The notes beneath the pieces are model-generated. The model saw only the letters and a list, made by a program, of their open reading frames with translations, made no database searches and was not told where the DNA came from. 12,536 nt of DNA from Alphaproteobacteria bacterium (GTDB taxonomy: Bacteria > Pseudomonadota > Alphaproteobacteria > Micavibrionales > Micavibrionaceae). Location: NCBI GenBank assembly GCA_023141075.1, contig JAGLKL010000017.1:1-12536 (forward strand). The letters are read 5' to 3'. How positions within the stretch are numbered: position 1 is the first letter of the stretch; each line of letters begins with the position of its first letter. Positions 6,025 to 12,536 of the stretch are shown one piece after another. Made by a program: the position numbers and the translations under genes.

Positions 6025-7143
6025 TTACACACTTCTGCTTTCAAAGTCGATTCGCGGGTCGATCCACACATAAACCAGATCACGCACCAAGTGCATCACC
6101 ATGCTCATAAGCGAGAAAATATACAGTGTACCTAAAACCACAGGGTAATCCCTGTTTATGATGCTATTATAGCTCAGAAATCCCAGTCCATCGAGAGAGA
6201 AGATCACCTCTATCAATAGCGAGCCGGTAAAGAAGATTGCCACAAATACGGCAGGGAAACCGGCAATCACGATCAACATGGCATTACGGAAGATATGACC
6301 GTAGAGCACTTGTCGTTCCGATAGTCCTTTTGCGCGGGCGGTTAGAACATATTGCTTGTTTATCTCATCTAAAAAGCAATTCTTGCTCAGCATCGTCAAA
6401 GAGGCAAATCCGCTGATAACCATTGCAGCAGTAGGCAAAACCATATGCCAAGCATAATCTGCAATTTGACCCAAAAGACTAAAATCTTCCCACCCGTCGG
6501 AAGTTAGCCCTTGCAAGGGAAAGAAATTCCAATATCGTCCGCCTGCAAAAAAAACAATAAGCATAATGGCAAACATGAAAGAGGGGACGGCATAACCGAT
6601 AAATATCGCAGCGCTTGTCCATACATCAAAAGGCGAACCATCTTTCACGGCCTTTTTGATACCAAGTGGAATGGATATCAGGTAAATAATCAGCGTCGAC
6701 CATAACCCCAATGAAATCGAGACGGGCATTTTTTCAACGATTAATGAAAGCACGCTGACATCGCGGTAGTAACTCTCCCCAAGATCAAAAGTTAGATAGT
6801 TTTTAAGCATAATCCAAAAACGCACAGGTGCAGGTTTGTCAAACCCGTACAACTCTTCCAGTTCTGCGATAAACTCAGGATCAAGGCCTTGTGCACCCTT
6901 ATAGGTGGAGTTTCTGGACATAGCGCTTGAAGCGCCTGCCGTTGCCCCTGTATCTCCTGCGCCTCCGCCGGTAAATCGCGCTGTGGCCGAAGTGTTGTGG
7001 CCTTGCAACTCGGCAATCATTTTTTCAACGGGTCCGCCGGGAACAAACTGGACAATCACAAAGCTGAGCAGCAAAATGCCAAACAACGTCGGGATCATCA
7101 AAAGCAAGCGTTTGAGAATGTAAAAGAGCATGGATACGATCAT
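6025..7143 (-). CDS. yejB: Peptide ABC transporter permease, YejB type
   Basis: This is the first membrane subunit of the peptide importer. Seen directly: 372 residues beginning MIVSMLFYILKRLLLMIPTLFGILLLSFVIVQFVPGGPVEK, the usual N-terminal helix of DppB/OppB-family permeases. A Gly/Ala/Thr-rich linker at about 50-78 leads to GAQGLDPEFIAELEELYGFDKPAPVRF, a YejB hallmark. Later helices and the EAA loop YVLTARAKGLSERQVLYGHIFRNAM precede the final WIDPRIDFESRSV. The length is close to E. coli YejB. An in-frame ATG at 7131 would give MLFYILKRLL, which is equally likely since neither start has a strong Shine-Dalgarno. It lies 58 bases after the TPR gene and 3 bases before yejE. It pairs with yejE here and presumably with yejA further upstream. 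Confidence 0.92.
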   Translation of the reverse strand: MIVSMLFYILKRLLLMIPTLFGILLLSFVIVQFVPGGPVEKMIAELQGHNTSATARFTGGGAGDTGATAGASSAMSRNSTYKGAQGLDPEFIAELEELYGFDKPAPVRFWIMLKNYLTFDLGESYYRDVSVLSLIVEKMPVSISLGLWSTLIIYLISIPLGIKKAVKDGSPFDVWTSAAIFIGYAVPSFMFAIMLIVFFAGGRYWNFFPLQGLTSDGWEDFSLLGQIADYAWHMVLPTAAMVISGFASLTMLSKNCFLDEINKQYVLTARAKGLSERQVLYGHIFRNAMLIVIAGFPAVFVAIFFTGSLLIEVIFSLDGLGFLSYNSIINRDYPVVLGTLYIFSLMSMVMHLVRDLVYVWIDPRIDFESRSV

Positions 7144-7179
7144 AATAACGCGCAGGCACTAAGTCTATGCTCAAATTCT

Positions 7180-7199
7180 CAATCTGAAGATTGTTCAGA
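7180..7199 (-). other. Two overlapping, mutually exclusive short hairpins before yejB
   Basis: In the gap between the TPR gene and yejB the minus strand holds TCTGAA-CAATC-TTCAGA (7183-7199), a perfect 6-bp stem. The same bases can instead form CAATC-TTCA-GATTG (7180-7193), a 5-bp stem. Neither is followed by a U-run. They may be an mRNA processing or stability element, or a chance repeat. Confidence 0.35.
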
Positions 7200-7201
7200 T
7201 A

Positions 7202-7939
7202 TTAATGAACCATTTTAGAATCGTTGTACCCGCTGCGATGGTTAAATTCCATGAAGGCGTGTGGAGTCTCAATGCGCACCAGAGCTGAATCCATATCACG
7301 TAGCAATCTGGCTTCATCTTTCTCAAGCTGCGCCCGGCGGTGCTTGGCCGAAGCGTTATAGGCTTGCTTAAGGAAGATATCGTGATCTTTATCTCGCCAG
7401 AGCATTTTAGCGATATAAGCTTTGTTGCTTAAGGCCGTAACATTTTCCGGATCATGATAAAGCGCCTTATCAAGGATCTGCAACGCTTCTTCCTCATGAT
7501 TTAGGTTGGCCAGCGCAAATCCTTTATTAATCAAAGCATTCACATTCTTCGGATCAGTGGCAAGAATTATGTCCTCGCGCTCTATGATGCGCCTGTACTC
7601 ATCCTTGAGTTGGTCAATAAACGCTTTCTGGAAGAGGGCTTTTTCATTGTGCGGATTTTCTCTTAATCGATGCCGGACAAGGAGCTCGGCTTCTTTGTAA
7701 AACCCGTCAACAATCATGATATCGATTTCATCATCACTGCTTCCCGGTTCATAGCTCTCTGATATTTCCGGGTTGATATAATAACTGCAATCATCCCGTC
7801 CCATAAAGGTCATCAGGTCATAGGCAAGATGCGCACGCATAGACCCATCATCCACCGGCATGTGATTGAGCGGGTGTGCGTATTTGAAATTCTGCGATGA
7901 GGAAGAGGCACTGCCTGCGTAAATCTCATCTGGTAACAT
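7202..7939 (-). CDS. Tetratricopeptide-repeat protein of unknown function
   Basis: I do not recognise a specific family. Seen directly: 245 residues with no signal peptide or membrane helix. The first 70 residues are Ser/Asp-rich and look poorly ordered (ASSSSQN, GSSDDEID). About three TPR-like helix pairs follow. YKEAELLVRHRLRENPHNEKALFQKAF is near 81-107 and DIILATDPKNVNALINKGFALANL is near 123-146. EEALQILDKALYHDPENVTALSNKAYIAKML is near 150-180, with the typical Asp-Pro and Asn-Ala-Leu positions. A charged helix rich in Lys, Arg and Glu closes the protein. TPR units bind other proteins, so this may be a cytoplasmic adaptor. Its place between a phosphatase-like gene and yejB suggests a link to the transporter or envelope but proves nothing. 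GGAG stands about 9 bases before the ATG. Confidence 0.7.
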   Translation of the reverse strand: MLPDEIYAGSASSSSQNFKYAHPLNHMPVDDGSMRAHLAYDLMTFMGRDDCSYYINPEISESYEPGSSDDEIDIMIVDGFYKEAELLVRHRLRENPHNEKALFQKAFIDQLKDEYRRIIEREDIILATDPKNVNALINKGFALANLNHEEEALQILDKALYHDPENVTALSNKAYIAKMLWRDKDHDIFLKQAYNASAKHRRAQLEKDEARLLRDMDSALVRIETPHAFMEFNHRSGYNDSKMVH

Positions 7940-8000
7940 CTGCGTTTCTCCAGCTCAAATATTCTTATATGAGGCAAGAATCTTTCCTACCTTCGGACAA

Positions 8001-8029
8001 ATAGTACCGCTTTTGGGAGGTAAAAACAA
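8001..8029 (-). promoter_or_regulatory. Possible internal promoter for the TPR-yejB-yejE part
   Basis: On the minus strand TTGTTT (8024-8029) and TACTAT (8001-8006) are 17 bases apart. They match the -35 at 3 of 6 and the -10 at 4 of 6 positions, so this is weak. It sits in the 103-base gap after the histidine-phosphatase gene, the largest gap in this block, where an internal start would make sense. Confidence 0.3.
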
Positions 8030-8042
8030 GCTTTTTGATCGA

Positions 8043-8696
8043 TTAATCCAATACCGGAACTATATTCCAGTCCACGACCGTCCATTTATCATTGGAAAAG
8101 CGCAAAATGCCTAGCGCTCCGGTTTTTAGCTTGATCGAAAATTTCTGAGAAAAACCATCAAAATCTTCCGTTATATGCGGAGCAAATCGTGCAATGCCGT
8201 TAGAGGTTACAACTAATACTGTTTCGGAGATATCCATCACCTGATTCGTTACCGTGTCACGGGGCTTAATGATCTGGTGGGCAAAACGTTGCCAGTTACG
8301 GGTAATTTCCTGTGGATCGGCATTCCAGCCATCAGGAACAACGGCTTTTTCATTCCACAGAGTAAGCGCTTCTTCACCGATTCGTTCAATCACCTCTTTT
8401 TCGGGTTTGTTTTCATCGGGTCCGTAATCAATCTCGTCAAAAATATCCAAAGCATAGATAGGCAGGGAAATTCCGACTTCGTTCAAGGCCAACTCAGCCA
8501 TCTTGCGAGTCCGCTGCAAAGTTGAGCTGTAAACAACATTGGGCAGATAATCATGCTCTTTTAAATAACGTCCAAGCGCTCGTCCTTGCGCTTCCCCTTT
8601 TTCCACCAAAGGCATATCTGTGTGCTTACCAACGCGGGTAGGCGTGTCTCCGGGGTTAAACGTGTTGCCGTGGCGGGCAATAATCAGGGTCGTCAT
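8043..8696 (-). CDS. Histidine phosphatase (phosphoglycerate mutase-like) family protein with altered second His motif
   Basis: Seen directly: 217 residues opening MTTLIIARHGNT, with the phospho-accepting histidine H9 in the RHG motif. A YSSTLQRTRKMAELA segment (56-70) supplies the usual second arginine region, and DEIDYGPDE at 87-95 fits the acid-containing segment. The canonical second motif of the family, close to VVSHGG, reads LVVTSNGIARF here (161-171), so the second catalytic histidine is replaced, apparently by serine. The protein may be a specialised phosphatase, a slow enzyme or a binding protein. It has no signal peptide. Its ATG follows the kdsB stop with no gap (TAAATG) and GGTGAG precedes it, so it is made together with KdsB. 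That suggests a phosphorylated sugar or Kdo-pathway substrate, which is inference. Confidence 0.8.
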   Translation of the reverse strand: MTTLIIARHGNTFNPGDTPTRVGKHTDMPLVEKGEAQGRALGRYLKEHDYLPNVVYSSTLQRTRKMAELALNEVGISLPIYALDIFDEIDYGPDENKPEKEVIERIGEEALTLWNEKAVVPDGWNADPQEITRNWQRFAHQIIKPRDTVTNQVMDISETVLVVTSNGIARFAPHITEDFDGFSQKFSIKLKTGALGILRFSNDKWTVVDWNIVPVLD

Positions 8697-9518
8697 TTAA
8701 GTGAACTCACCATATTTAGCGAAATATTTCTCCGCACGTCTTACATCTTCGGGGCTGTCAACGCCGGATTGAATAGCGCCGTGCTCGATTTGTATTTCCA
8801 CGGCATTAATGCGGATATCATTTTCAATCATGCGCAATTGCTCCAGCCCCTCCAGTTTTTCATACACACCTTCAGGAAGGCCGCAAAAACGCTCAAGTAC
8901 ATCGGTACGGAAGCCGTAAAGCCCTACATGTTGAAGAACCGGGGAATAAGGAGAGATTTCGCGCAGCTTCGTTTCATCACGCAAGGCCGGAATAATGTTT
9001 TTCGAAAACCACAAAGCACGTCCACGCTCATTCACGACAGCTATCGTACCGCTAAAAGGGGTGAGGGTCTTTGCATTACGCAAAGAATCCAACTCTTGCC
9101 AGCTTAAGCGGTATACGGGCGTAATGACCTCAGCCTTAGGGGCAAGGTTAAAACCTTCAATAATGTCCTGCACAACAGTAGGTGGGGTAAAAGGCGCGTC
9201 GCCTTGCAAGTTAATGATAAAATCCGGCCATTCGGAAAGCTGGCGCAAAGCTGATAAAACACGGTCGGAACCGGTCTTGCAGCTCGGCGGCGTGCTGATA
9301 CAATTTGCACCCAGCTCTTGCTTGACATGATCGGAAACGCGTTTATCTTCCGTGGTGACAAAAATATCGATTTGATTGCCATATGGCTCGGCAGCTTTTT
9401 GGGCGATCTCTAAAACACGCTGAACCATTGTCTTGCCTGCGATCTTGGCAAGCGGTTTTCCGGGAAAGCGCGTTGAGTTGTAGCGGGCGGGAATAGCAAT
9501 CGCAAAACGTTTTGTCAT
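8697..9518 (-). CDS. kdsB: 3-deoxy-manno-octulosonate cytidylyltransferase (CMP-Kdo synthetase), variant motifs
   Basis: The predicted reaction is Kdo + CTP to CMP-Kdo + diphosphate, which activates Kdo for lipid A-core assembly. Seen directly: the nucleotide-binding opening AIPARYNSTRFPGKPLAKIAGK (8-29), KTGSDRV at 81-87, INLQGDAPF at 102-110, LQHVGLYGFR near 196-205, KLEGLEQLRMIEN, and a terminal VDSPEDVRRAEK. The architecture is clearly KdsB-like, but typical enzymes read SGTDR and QGDEP where this one has TGSDR and QGDAP. At 273 residues it is about 20 longer than E. coli KdsB. It may be a clade variant, or a paralogue acting on a related sugar such as 8-amino-Kdo or another ulosonic acid. 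The start is supported by AAGGAT upstream. It lies 13 bases after yejA and abuts the histidine-phosphatase gene. Confidence 0.82.
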   Translation of the reverse strand: MTKRFAIAIPARYNSTRFPGKPLAKIAGKTMVQRVLEIAQKAAEPYGNQIDIFVTTEDKRVSDHVKQELGANCISTPPSCKTGSDRVLSALRQLSEWPDFIINLQGDAPFTPPTVVQDIIEGFNLAPKAEVITPVYRLSWQELDSLRNAKTLTPFSGTIAVVNERGRALWFSKNIIPALRDETKLREISPYSPVLQHVGLYGFRTDVLERFCGLPEGVYEKLEGLEQLRMIENDIRINAVEIQIEHGAIQSGVDSPEDVRRAEKYFAKYGEFT

Positions 9519-9531
9519 GAACCGTTATCCT

Positions 9532-11454
9532 TTATTTAGCCGGTTTCGTGTTTTGTTTCTCAGCTTCTGCAGACCACCATGTCTGCGTGATAAGCGGAGA
9601 GATTCCCGACAGTTTTTCCGGGCGCATGATTGAATCCCAATACGAAATACGCCATTTAGGATAATGCCACATCGGGATAACATAATGATTCCATAACAAA
9701 ACCCTGTCCAGTGCGCGGGTTTTTACCACAAGGTCTTCGCGAGAATTTGCATGAATGATCCCTGTAACCAGTTCATCAATAACAGGGTCTTTAACACCAA
9801 TCAGATTACGAGAGCCCTGAATATCAGCTTTATCGGAGCCCCAGAATTCGCGTTGTTCATTACCCGGAGAATCCGATTGTCCAAATCCACCGATCAGCAC
9901 ATCAAAATCAAAAGTATTGGCTCTTTGCTGAAATTGCGCAGTATCGACAACGCGGAAATTCGCTTTTACGCCCATACGTTCCAGATTTTTGATAAAAGGC
10001 AGCACCCATTTCTCAAAAGTTGAAGAGTAATGCAATATTTCAAACTTCAGCAATTCTACGCTACCATCTTTCAAAGTCTTATAGCGTATGCTTTCATCAT
10101 TAAGCTGCTTATAACCGGCTTTTTCCAGCAATTTTATTCCGGCGCTCAGGCTCTTACGATTATTGCCTGTGCCATCAGTAACCGGTGCTTTATAAACCTG
10201 CGTAAACACTTCTTCAGGAATTTTGCCACGGAAAGGCTCCAAGATCGCAAGCTCTCCCTCACTGGGCAATTTGCAGCATGAAGAGAGCGCTGAGTTATCA
10301 AAAAAGCTATTTGTACGCACATAATCGCCATAGGCAAATTGCTTGTTCGACCACTCAAAATCTAGCGCAAAACTGAGAGCTGCGCGTACGTCCCGATCCT
10401 GAAAAACAGGGCGGCGAATATTATAGACAAAGCCCTGCATACCAGCGGGGCGGGAATTCTGGATGTCTTCTTTTATCAGGTGTTTGGATTTATCGGCGGC
10501 GATCTTGTAACCCTCATACCAAGTCTTGGCGACATTCTCTATCTTTACATCATAATTATGAGCCAGAAAGGCTTCTTGTGCGACATTTTCATCGCGGTAA
10601 TAATCAAAGACAATACGATCGAAATTATTCATCCCCTTAAAGAAGGGCAGATCTTTGCCCCACCAAGTGGGATTGCGCACATATTCAATCGAACGTCCGG
10701 GTACGACCTTGCTGATTTTATACGGCCCACTGCCCACCGGGATTTCCAGCGAGGTTTCCTCGAAATTATGTGCTTCATCGCTCCAGTAATGTTTTGGCAA
10801 AACAGGCATTTCAGCAATAATCAGAGGCAGTTCGGCATTGCCGCGCACAGCAAATCTGAACAAGACCGTCTTATCATCCATCGCTTCGACGCTCTCAACA
10901 TCATTCCAGTACGCCTTGAAAAAGGGTTGGCCTTTTTTTATCAGAGCTTTGAACGTCCACACCACATCATGAGCCGTGATCGGTTGGCCATCATGCCAGC
11001 GTGCTTCTTCGCGAAGCTTGAATTTCACCCATGATTTATCTTCGGGCACAATAATGCTTTCGGCAATCACACCATAAAGAGAAAAAGGCTCGTCCCAAGC
11101 GTTTTGCATCAGGCTTTCGTAAAACAGGCCGCTACGAAGGAAGTTCAGTCCCGCAGCCGGAACGCCCTTAACAATGAAAGGATTAAGCGAATCAAATGAC
11201 CCGGTCGTGTGCATTTTCAATGTGCCGCCTTTAGGAGCCTCCGGGTTAACAAAATTCACATGTTTAAAATCAGTCGGGTATTTTGGTTCTCCGTGCAAGG
11301 CGATGGCATGAAGGGGCGTATCGTTATATCCGGCACCCAGCTCAAGCTTGATCTCAGGCATGTTATCCGCGAGAAGGGGTGTACTCAATAAACCCAGAAA
11401 AAGAAAAAGAAAGAAAAGAGAATTTTTTTGTATAAATGAGAGAGCGACGGCCAT
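9532..11454 (-). CDS. yejA: Periplasmic peptide-binding protein of an ABC transporter, YejA type
   Basis: This family 5 extracellular solute-binding protein captures peptides in the periplasm for the YejB/YejE permeases. Seen directly: a signal peptide MAVALSFIQKNSLFFLFLFLGLLSTPLLA with likely cleavage before DNMPEIK. HAIALHGEPKYPTDFKHVNFVNPEAPKGGTLKMHTTGSFDSLNPF follows, which is a YejA signature. The family 5 motif LREEARWHDGQPITAHDVVWTFKAL and the C-terminal WHYPKWRISYWD also fit. There is no lipobox cysteine, so it is a soluble periplasmic protein. About 640 residues is normal for YejA. I chose the ATG at 11454 because it puts a classical signal peptide at the N terminus and has GGAT 9 bases upstream. 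An ATG at 11469 and a TTG at 11487 are in frame. The gene stands apart from yejB by three other genes, an unusual order. Confidence 0.92.
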   Translation of the reverse strand: MAVALSFIQKNSLFFLFLFLGLLSTPLLADNMPEIKLELGAGYNDTPLHAIALHGEPKYPTDFKHVNFVNPEAPKGGTLKMHTTGSFDSLNPFIVKGVPAAGLNFLRSGLFYESLMQNAWDEPFSLYGVIAESIIVPEDKSWVKFKLREEARWHDGQPITAHDVVWTFKALIKKGQPFFKAYWNDVESVEAMDDKTVLFRFAVRGNAELPLIIAEMPVLPKHYWSDEAHNFEETSLEIPVGSGPYKISKVVPGRSIEYVRNPTWWGKDLPFFKGMNNFDRIVFDYYRDENVAQEAFLAHNYDVKIENVAKTWYEGYKIAADKSKHLIKEDIQNSRPAGMQGFVYNIRRPVFQDRDVRAALSFALDFEWSNKQFAYGDYVRTNSFFDNSALSSCCKLPSEGELAILEPFRGKIPEEVFTQVYKAPVTDGTGNNRKSLSAGIKLLEKAGYKQLNDESIRYKTLKDGSVELLKFEILHYSSTFEKWVLPFIKNLERMGVKANFRVVDTAQFQQRANTFDFDVLIGGFGQSDSPGNEQREFWGSDKADIQGSRNLIGVKDPVIDELVTGIIHANSREDLVVKTRALDRVLLWNHYVIPMWHYPKWRISYWDSIMRPEKLSGISPLITQTWWSAEAEKQNTKPAK

Positions 11455-11517
11455 ATATCTAATATCCATGTATTTAGCTGTGTACAACTTTGTGTATAAA
11501 CGTGAAAGCGGCGCATT

Positions 11518-11545
11518 ATTCTAGCAATTTCCGCGCTATTGTCAC
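11518..11545 (-). promoter_or_regulatory. Probable promoter of the yejA-kdsB block
   Basis: On the minus strand GTGACA (11540-11545, 5 of 6 matches to TTGACA) and TAGAAT (11518-11523, 5 of 6 matches to TATAAT) are 16 bases apart. Transcription would start near 11511, about 57 bases before the chosen yejA ATG. Confidence 0.6.
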
Positions 11546-11547
11546 GA

Positions 11548-11569
11548 AGAAAATACATACGTATTTTCT
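11548..11569. repeat. Perfect inverted repeat just upstream of the yejA promoter
   Basis: AGAAAATAC (11548-11556), a 4-base spacer and GTATTTTCT (11561-11569) form a 9-bp perfect dyad ending 2 bases from the -35. It could be an operator for a dimeric regulator of yejA, or an RNA hairpin ending pgsA transcripts. No U-run follows on the minus strand beyond the stem itself. Confidence 0.5.
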
Positions 11570-11613
11570 CCATTATTATTTCATGGTGTATAAAAGGTTT
11601 TCCCTGCGGATTT

Positions 11614-12180
11614 TTACATATTGGCAAAACCTACGCGCAAATAGTTCGAGCCGGTCCATAAAGTCAGAATCGTTGCAATAAACAGCAGAATCATTCCCCC
11701 TTCATAGGCAAAAGGAACAATCCCGCATAGAATCAAAACACCGCAGGCAATCATTTGTATCGTGGTTTTCCATTTGGCTAGTTTCATCACGGGAACCTTG
11801 ATATTTTTGGGGCTGAGATATTCGCGTAAGCCTGAGATCAGGAACTCACGCGTAAAAATCAAAAGAGTCAGCACCACACCAAACGCCCCGATACGGTCTG
11901 TGGCAATCAGCATAACAAGAATAACCCCGATCATAATCTTGTCAGATACAGGATCGAGGAATGTTCCAAAATCACTGGTTTGTTCCAATTTTCGTGCAAG
12001 ATAACCATCCAGATAATCCGTTATGGCTGCTATAACGTACAGACCGAAGCACATCCAGATTGCTGCCGCACCCCACGCGCTTTCCAGATAAAATAAAAAC
12101 ACTATAACAGGCAACATAATCATACGCGCGATAGTTAGAATATTCGCGATATTGTTTTTGATATCCATATTCATAGGCAT
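11614..12180 (-). CDS. pgsA: CDP-diacylglycerol--glycerol-3-phosphate 3-phosphatidyltransferase
   Basis: This inner-membrane enzyme makes phosphatidylglycerol phosphate from CDP-diacylglycerol and glycerol-3-phosphate, the committed step to phosphatidylglycerol and cardiolipin. Seen directly: 188 residues with several membrane helices. The full CDP-alcohol phosphotransferase motif is present: D55, D58-G59, A62-R63, G72, D76 and D80, with the standard spacing (DYLDGYLARK then FGTFLDPVSDK). NILTIARMIMLPVIVFLFY at 13-31 is the usual PgsA N terminus. The length is normal. The ATG at 12180 overlaps the ctrA stop codon (TAATG), which points to coupled translation; ATGs at 12174 and 12168 are also in frame. 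Phosphatidylserine synthase would be the alternative, but its sequence around the motif differs. Confidence 0.92.
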   Translation of the reverse strand: MPMNMDIKNNIANILTIARMIMLPVIVFLFYLESAWGAAAIWMCFGLYVIAAITDYLDGYLARKLEQTSDFGTFLDPVSDKIMIGVILVMLIATDRIGAFGVVLTLLIFTREFLISGLREYLSPKNIKVPVMKLAKWKTTIQMIACGVLILCGIVPFAYEGGMILLFIATILTLWTGSNYLRVGFANM

Positions 12181-12536
12181 TAAGCGCTGGCGGCCTTTTG
12201 GCTACTGTCTTTACCGGGCTTGTCCTGCGGATCACGGATTACATATCCGCGCCCCCATACTGTCTCGATATAATTCGATCCATCAGTTGCATCAGCAAGT
12301 TTCTTGCGCAGCTTGCAGATAAAAACGTCAATAATTTTGGCCTCGGGTTCGTCCATTCCACCATAAAGATGATTCAGAAACATTTCTTTTGTCAGGGTGG
12401 AACCTTTGCGCAAAGATAATAATTCCAATATGCCATATTCCTTACCTGTCAGGTGCAGAGGCTCGCCTTTAGCCTCGATTGTTCGCGAATCTAGATTGAC
12501 CTTAATCTCACCAATTTCAATAATACTCTGTGCGTG
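12180..12536 (-). CDS. ctrA: Cell-cycle response regulator CtrA, C-terminal 118 residues (5' part beyond window)
   Basis: CtrA is the OmpR-type regulator that controls replication initiation, division, motility and envelope genes in alphaproteobacteria. Seen directly: the frame is open from the edge (HAQSIIEIGEIKVNLDSRTIEAKGEPLHLTGKEY) and carries the winged-helix DNA-binding domain. That domain includes LELLSLRKGSTLTKEMFLNHLYGGMDEPE, KIIDVFICKLRKKL and NYIETVWGRGYVIRDP, a near-diagnostic CtrA pattern rather than PhoB or OmpR. The receiver domain lies outside the window. The protein ends with an 18-residue polar tail finishing KAASA; the alanine-rich end recalls the C-terminal determinant that sends Caulobacter CtrA to ClpXP. 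Its last codon and stop overlap the pgsA start. Confidence 0.95.
   Translation of the reverse strand, partial: HAQSIIEIGEIKVNLDSRTIEAKGEPLHLTGKEYGILELLSLRKGSTLTKEMFLNHLYGGMDEPEAKIIDVFICKLRKKLADATDGSNYIETVWGRGYVIRDPQDKPGKDSSQKAASA

Noticed and set aside
8022..8042. AAAAAGCTTGTTTTT after the histidine-phosphatase gene as a terminator
   Set aside because: The stem would be only A-U pairs with no G-C base, so it is too weak to call.
11392..11430. Long purine-rich tract with A and T runs on the plus strand
   Set aside because: It is explained by the Phe/Leu-rich signal peptide codons of yejA on the other strand.
11385..11627. 80-codon minus-strand frame spanning the pgsA-yejA gap
   Set aside because: It overlaps the yejA signal peptide region in another frame and crosses the predicted promoter. 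Its tail is phenylalanine-rich from frame-shifted reading of the signal sequence, and it has no good ribosome site.

Overview
The window is a piece of an alphaproteobacterial chromosome. The marker is the C-terminal half of CtrA, the cell-cycle response regulator of that class, at the right edge. KdsB (CMP-Kdo synthesis) shows a Gram-negative envelope with Kdo-type lipopolysaccharide, and a full set of arginine enzymes argues against a strongly reduced parasite. I cannot place the organism more finely. All twelve protein genes lie on the minus strand, so transcription runs from the right edge to the left. There are no tRNA or rRNA genes, CRISPR arrays, insertion sequences or phage genes.

Reading with transcription, there are three blocks. 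(1) 12536-11614: ctrA (partial) and pgsA, overlapping as TAATG, so a master cell-cycle regulator is joined to a phosphatidylglycerol-phosphate synthase. (2) 11523-4978: a good sigma70-type promoter precedes yejA, the periplasmic binding protein of a Yej-type peptide ABC transporter. It is followed by kdsB, a histidine-phosphatase-fold protein, a TPR protein and the two permeases yejB and yejE. The transporter is therefore split by envelope-related genes, and no ATPase gene (yejF) is present. A clear intrinsic terminator follows yejE. (3) 4958-1: a tightly packed arginine operon. It runs from a P-loop gene of uncertain function to argC, argB, argD and argF (cut by the left edge), with gaps of 2-12 bases or overlaps. 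It encodes the kinase, reductase, aminotransferase and carbamoyltransferase steps from N-acetylglutamate to citrulline. The first step (ArgA/ArgJ) and the deacetylation step (ArgE/ArgJ) are not in the window.

The most interesting region is the 265-base leader between yejE and the arginine operon (4713-4977). It holds the yejE terminator and a consensus-like promoter whose -35 lies in the terminator stem. It also holds a mini-ORF with 6 arginine codons in 11, a hairpin that could compete with those codons, and a pair of repeated motifs. This looks like an arginine-sensing leader. However, the best promoter would start transcription downstream of the mini-ORF ATG, and no U-run terminator follows the hairpin, so the mechanism is unproven. 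The second point of interest is the P-loop protein heading the operon. It may belong with DUF1611/DgcN-like proteins and could supply or support the missing N-acylation step.
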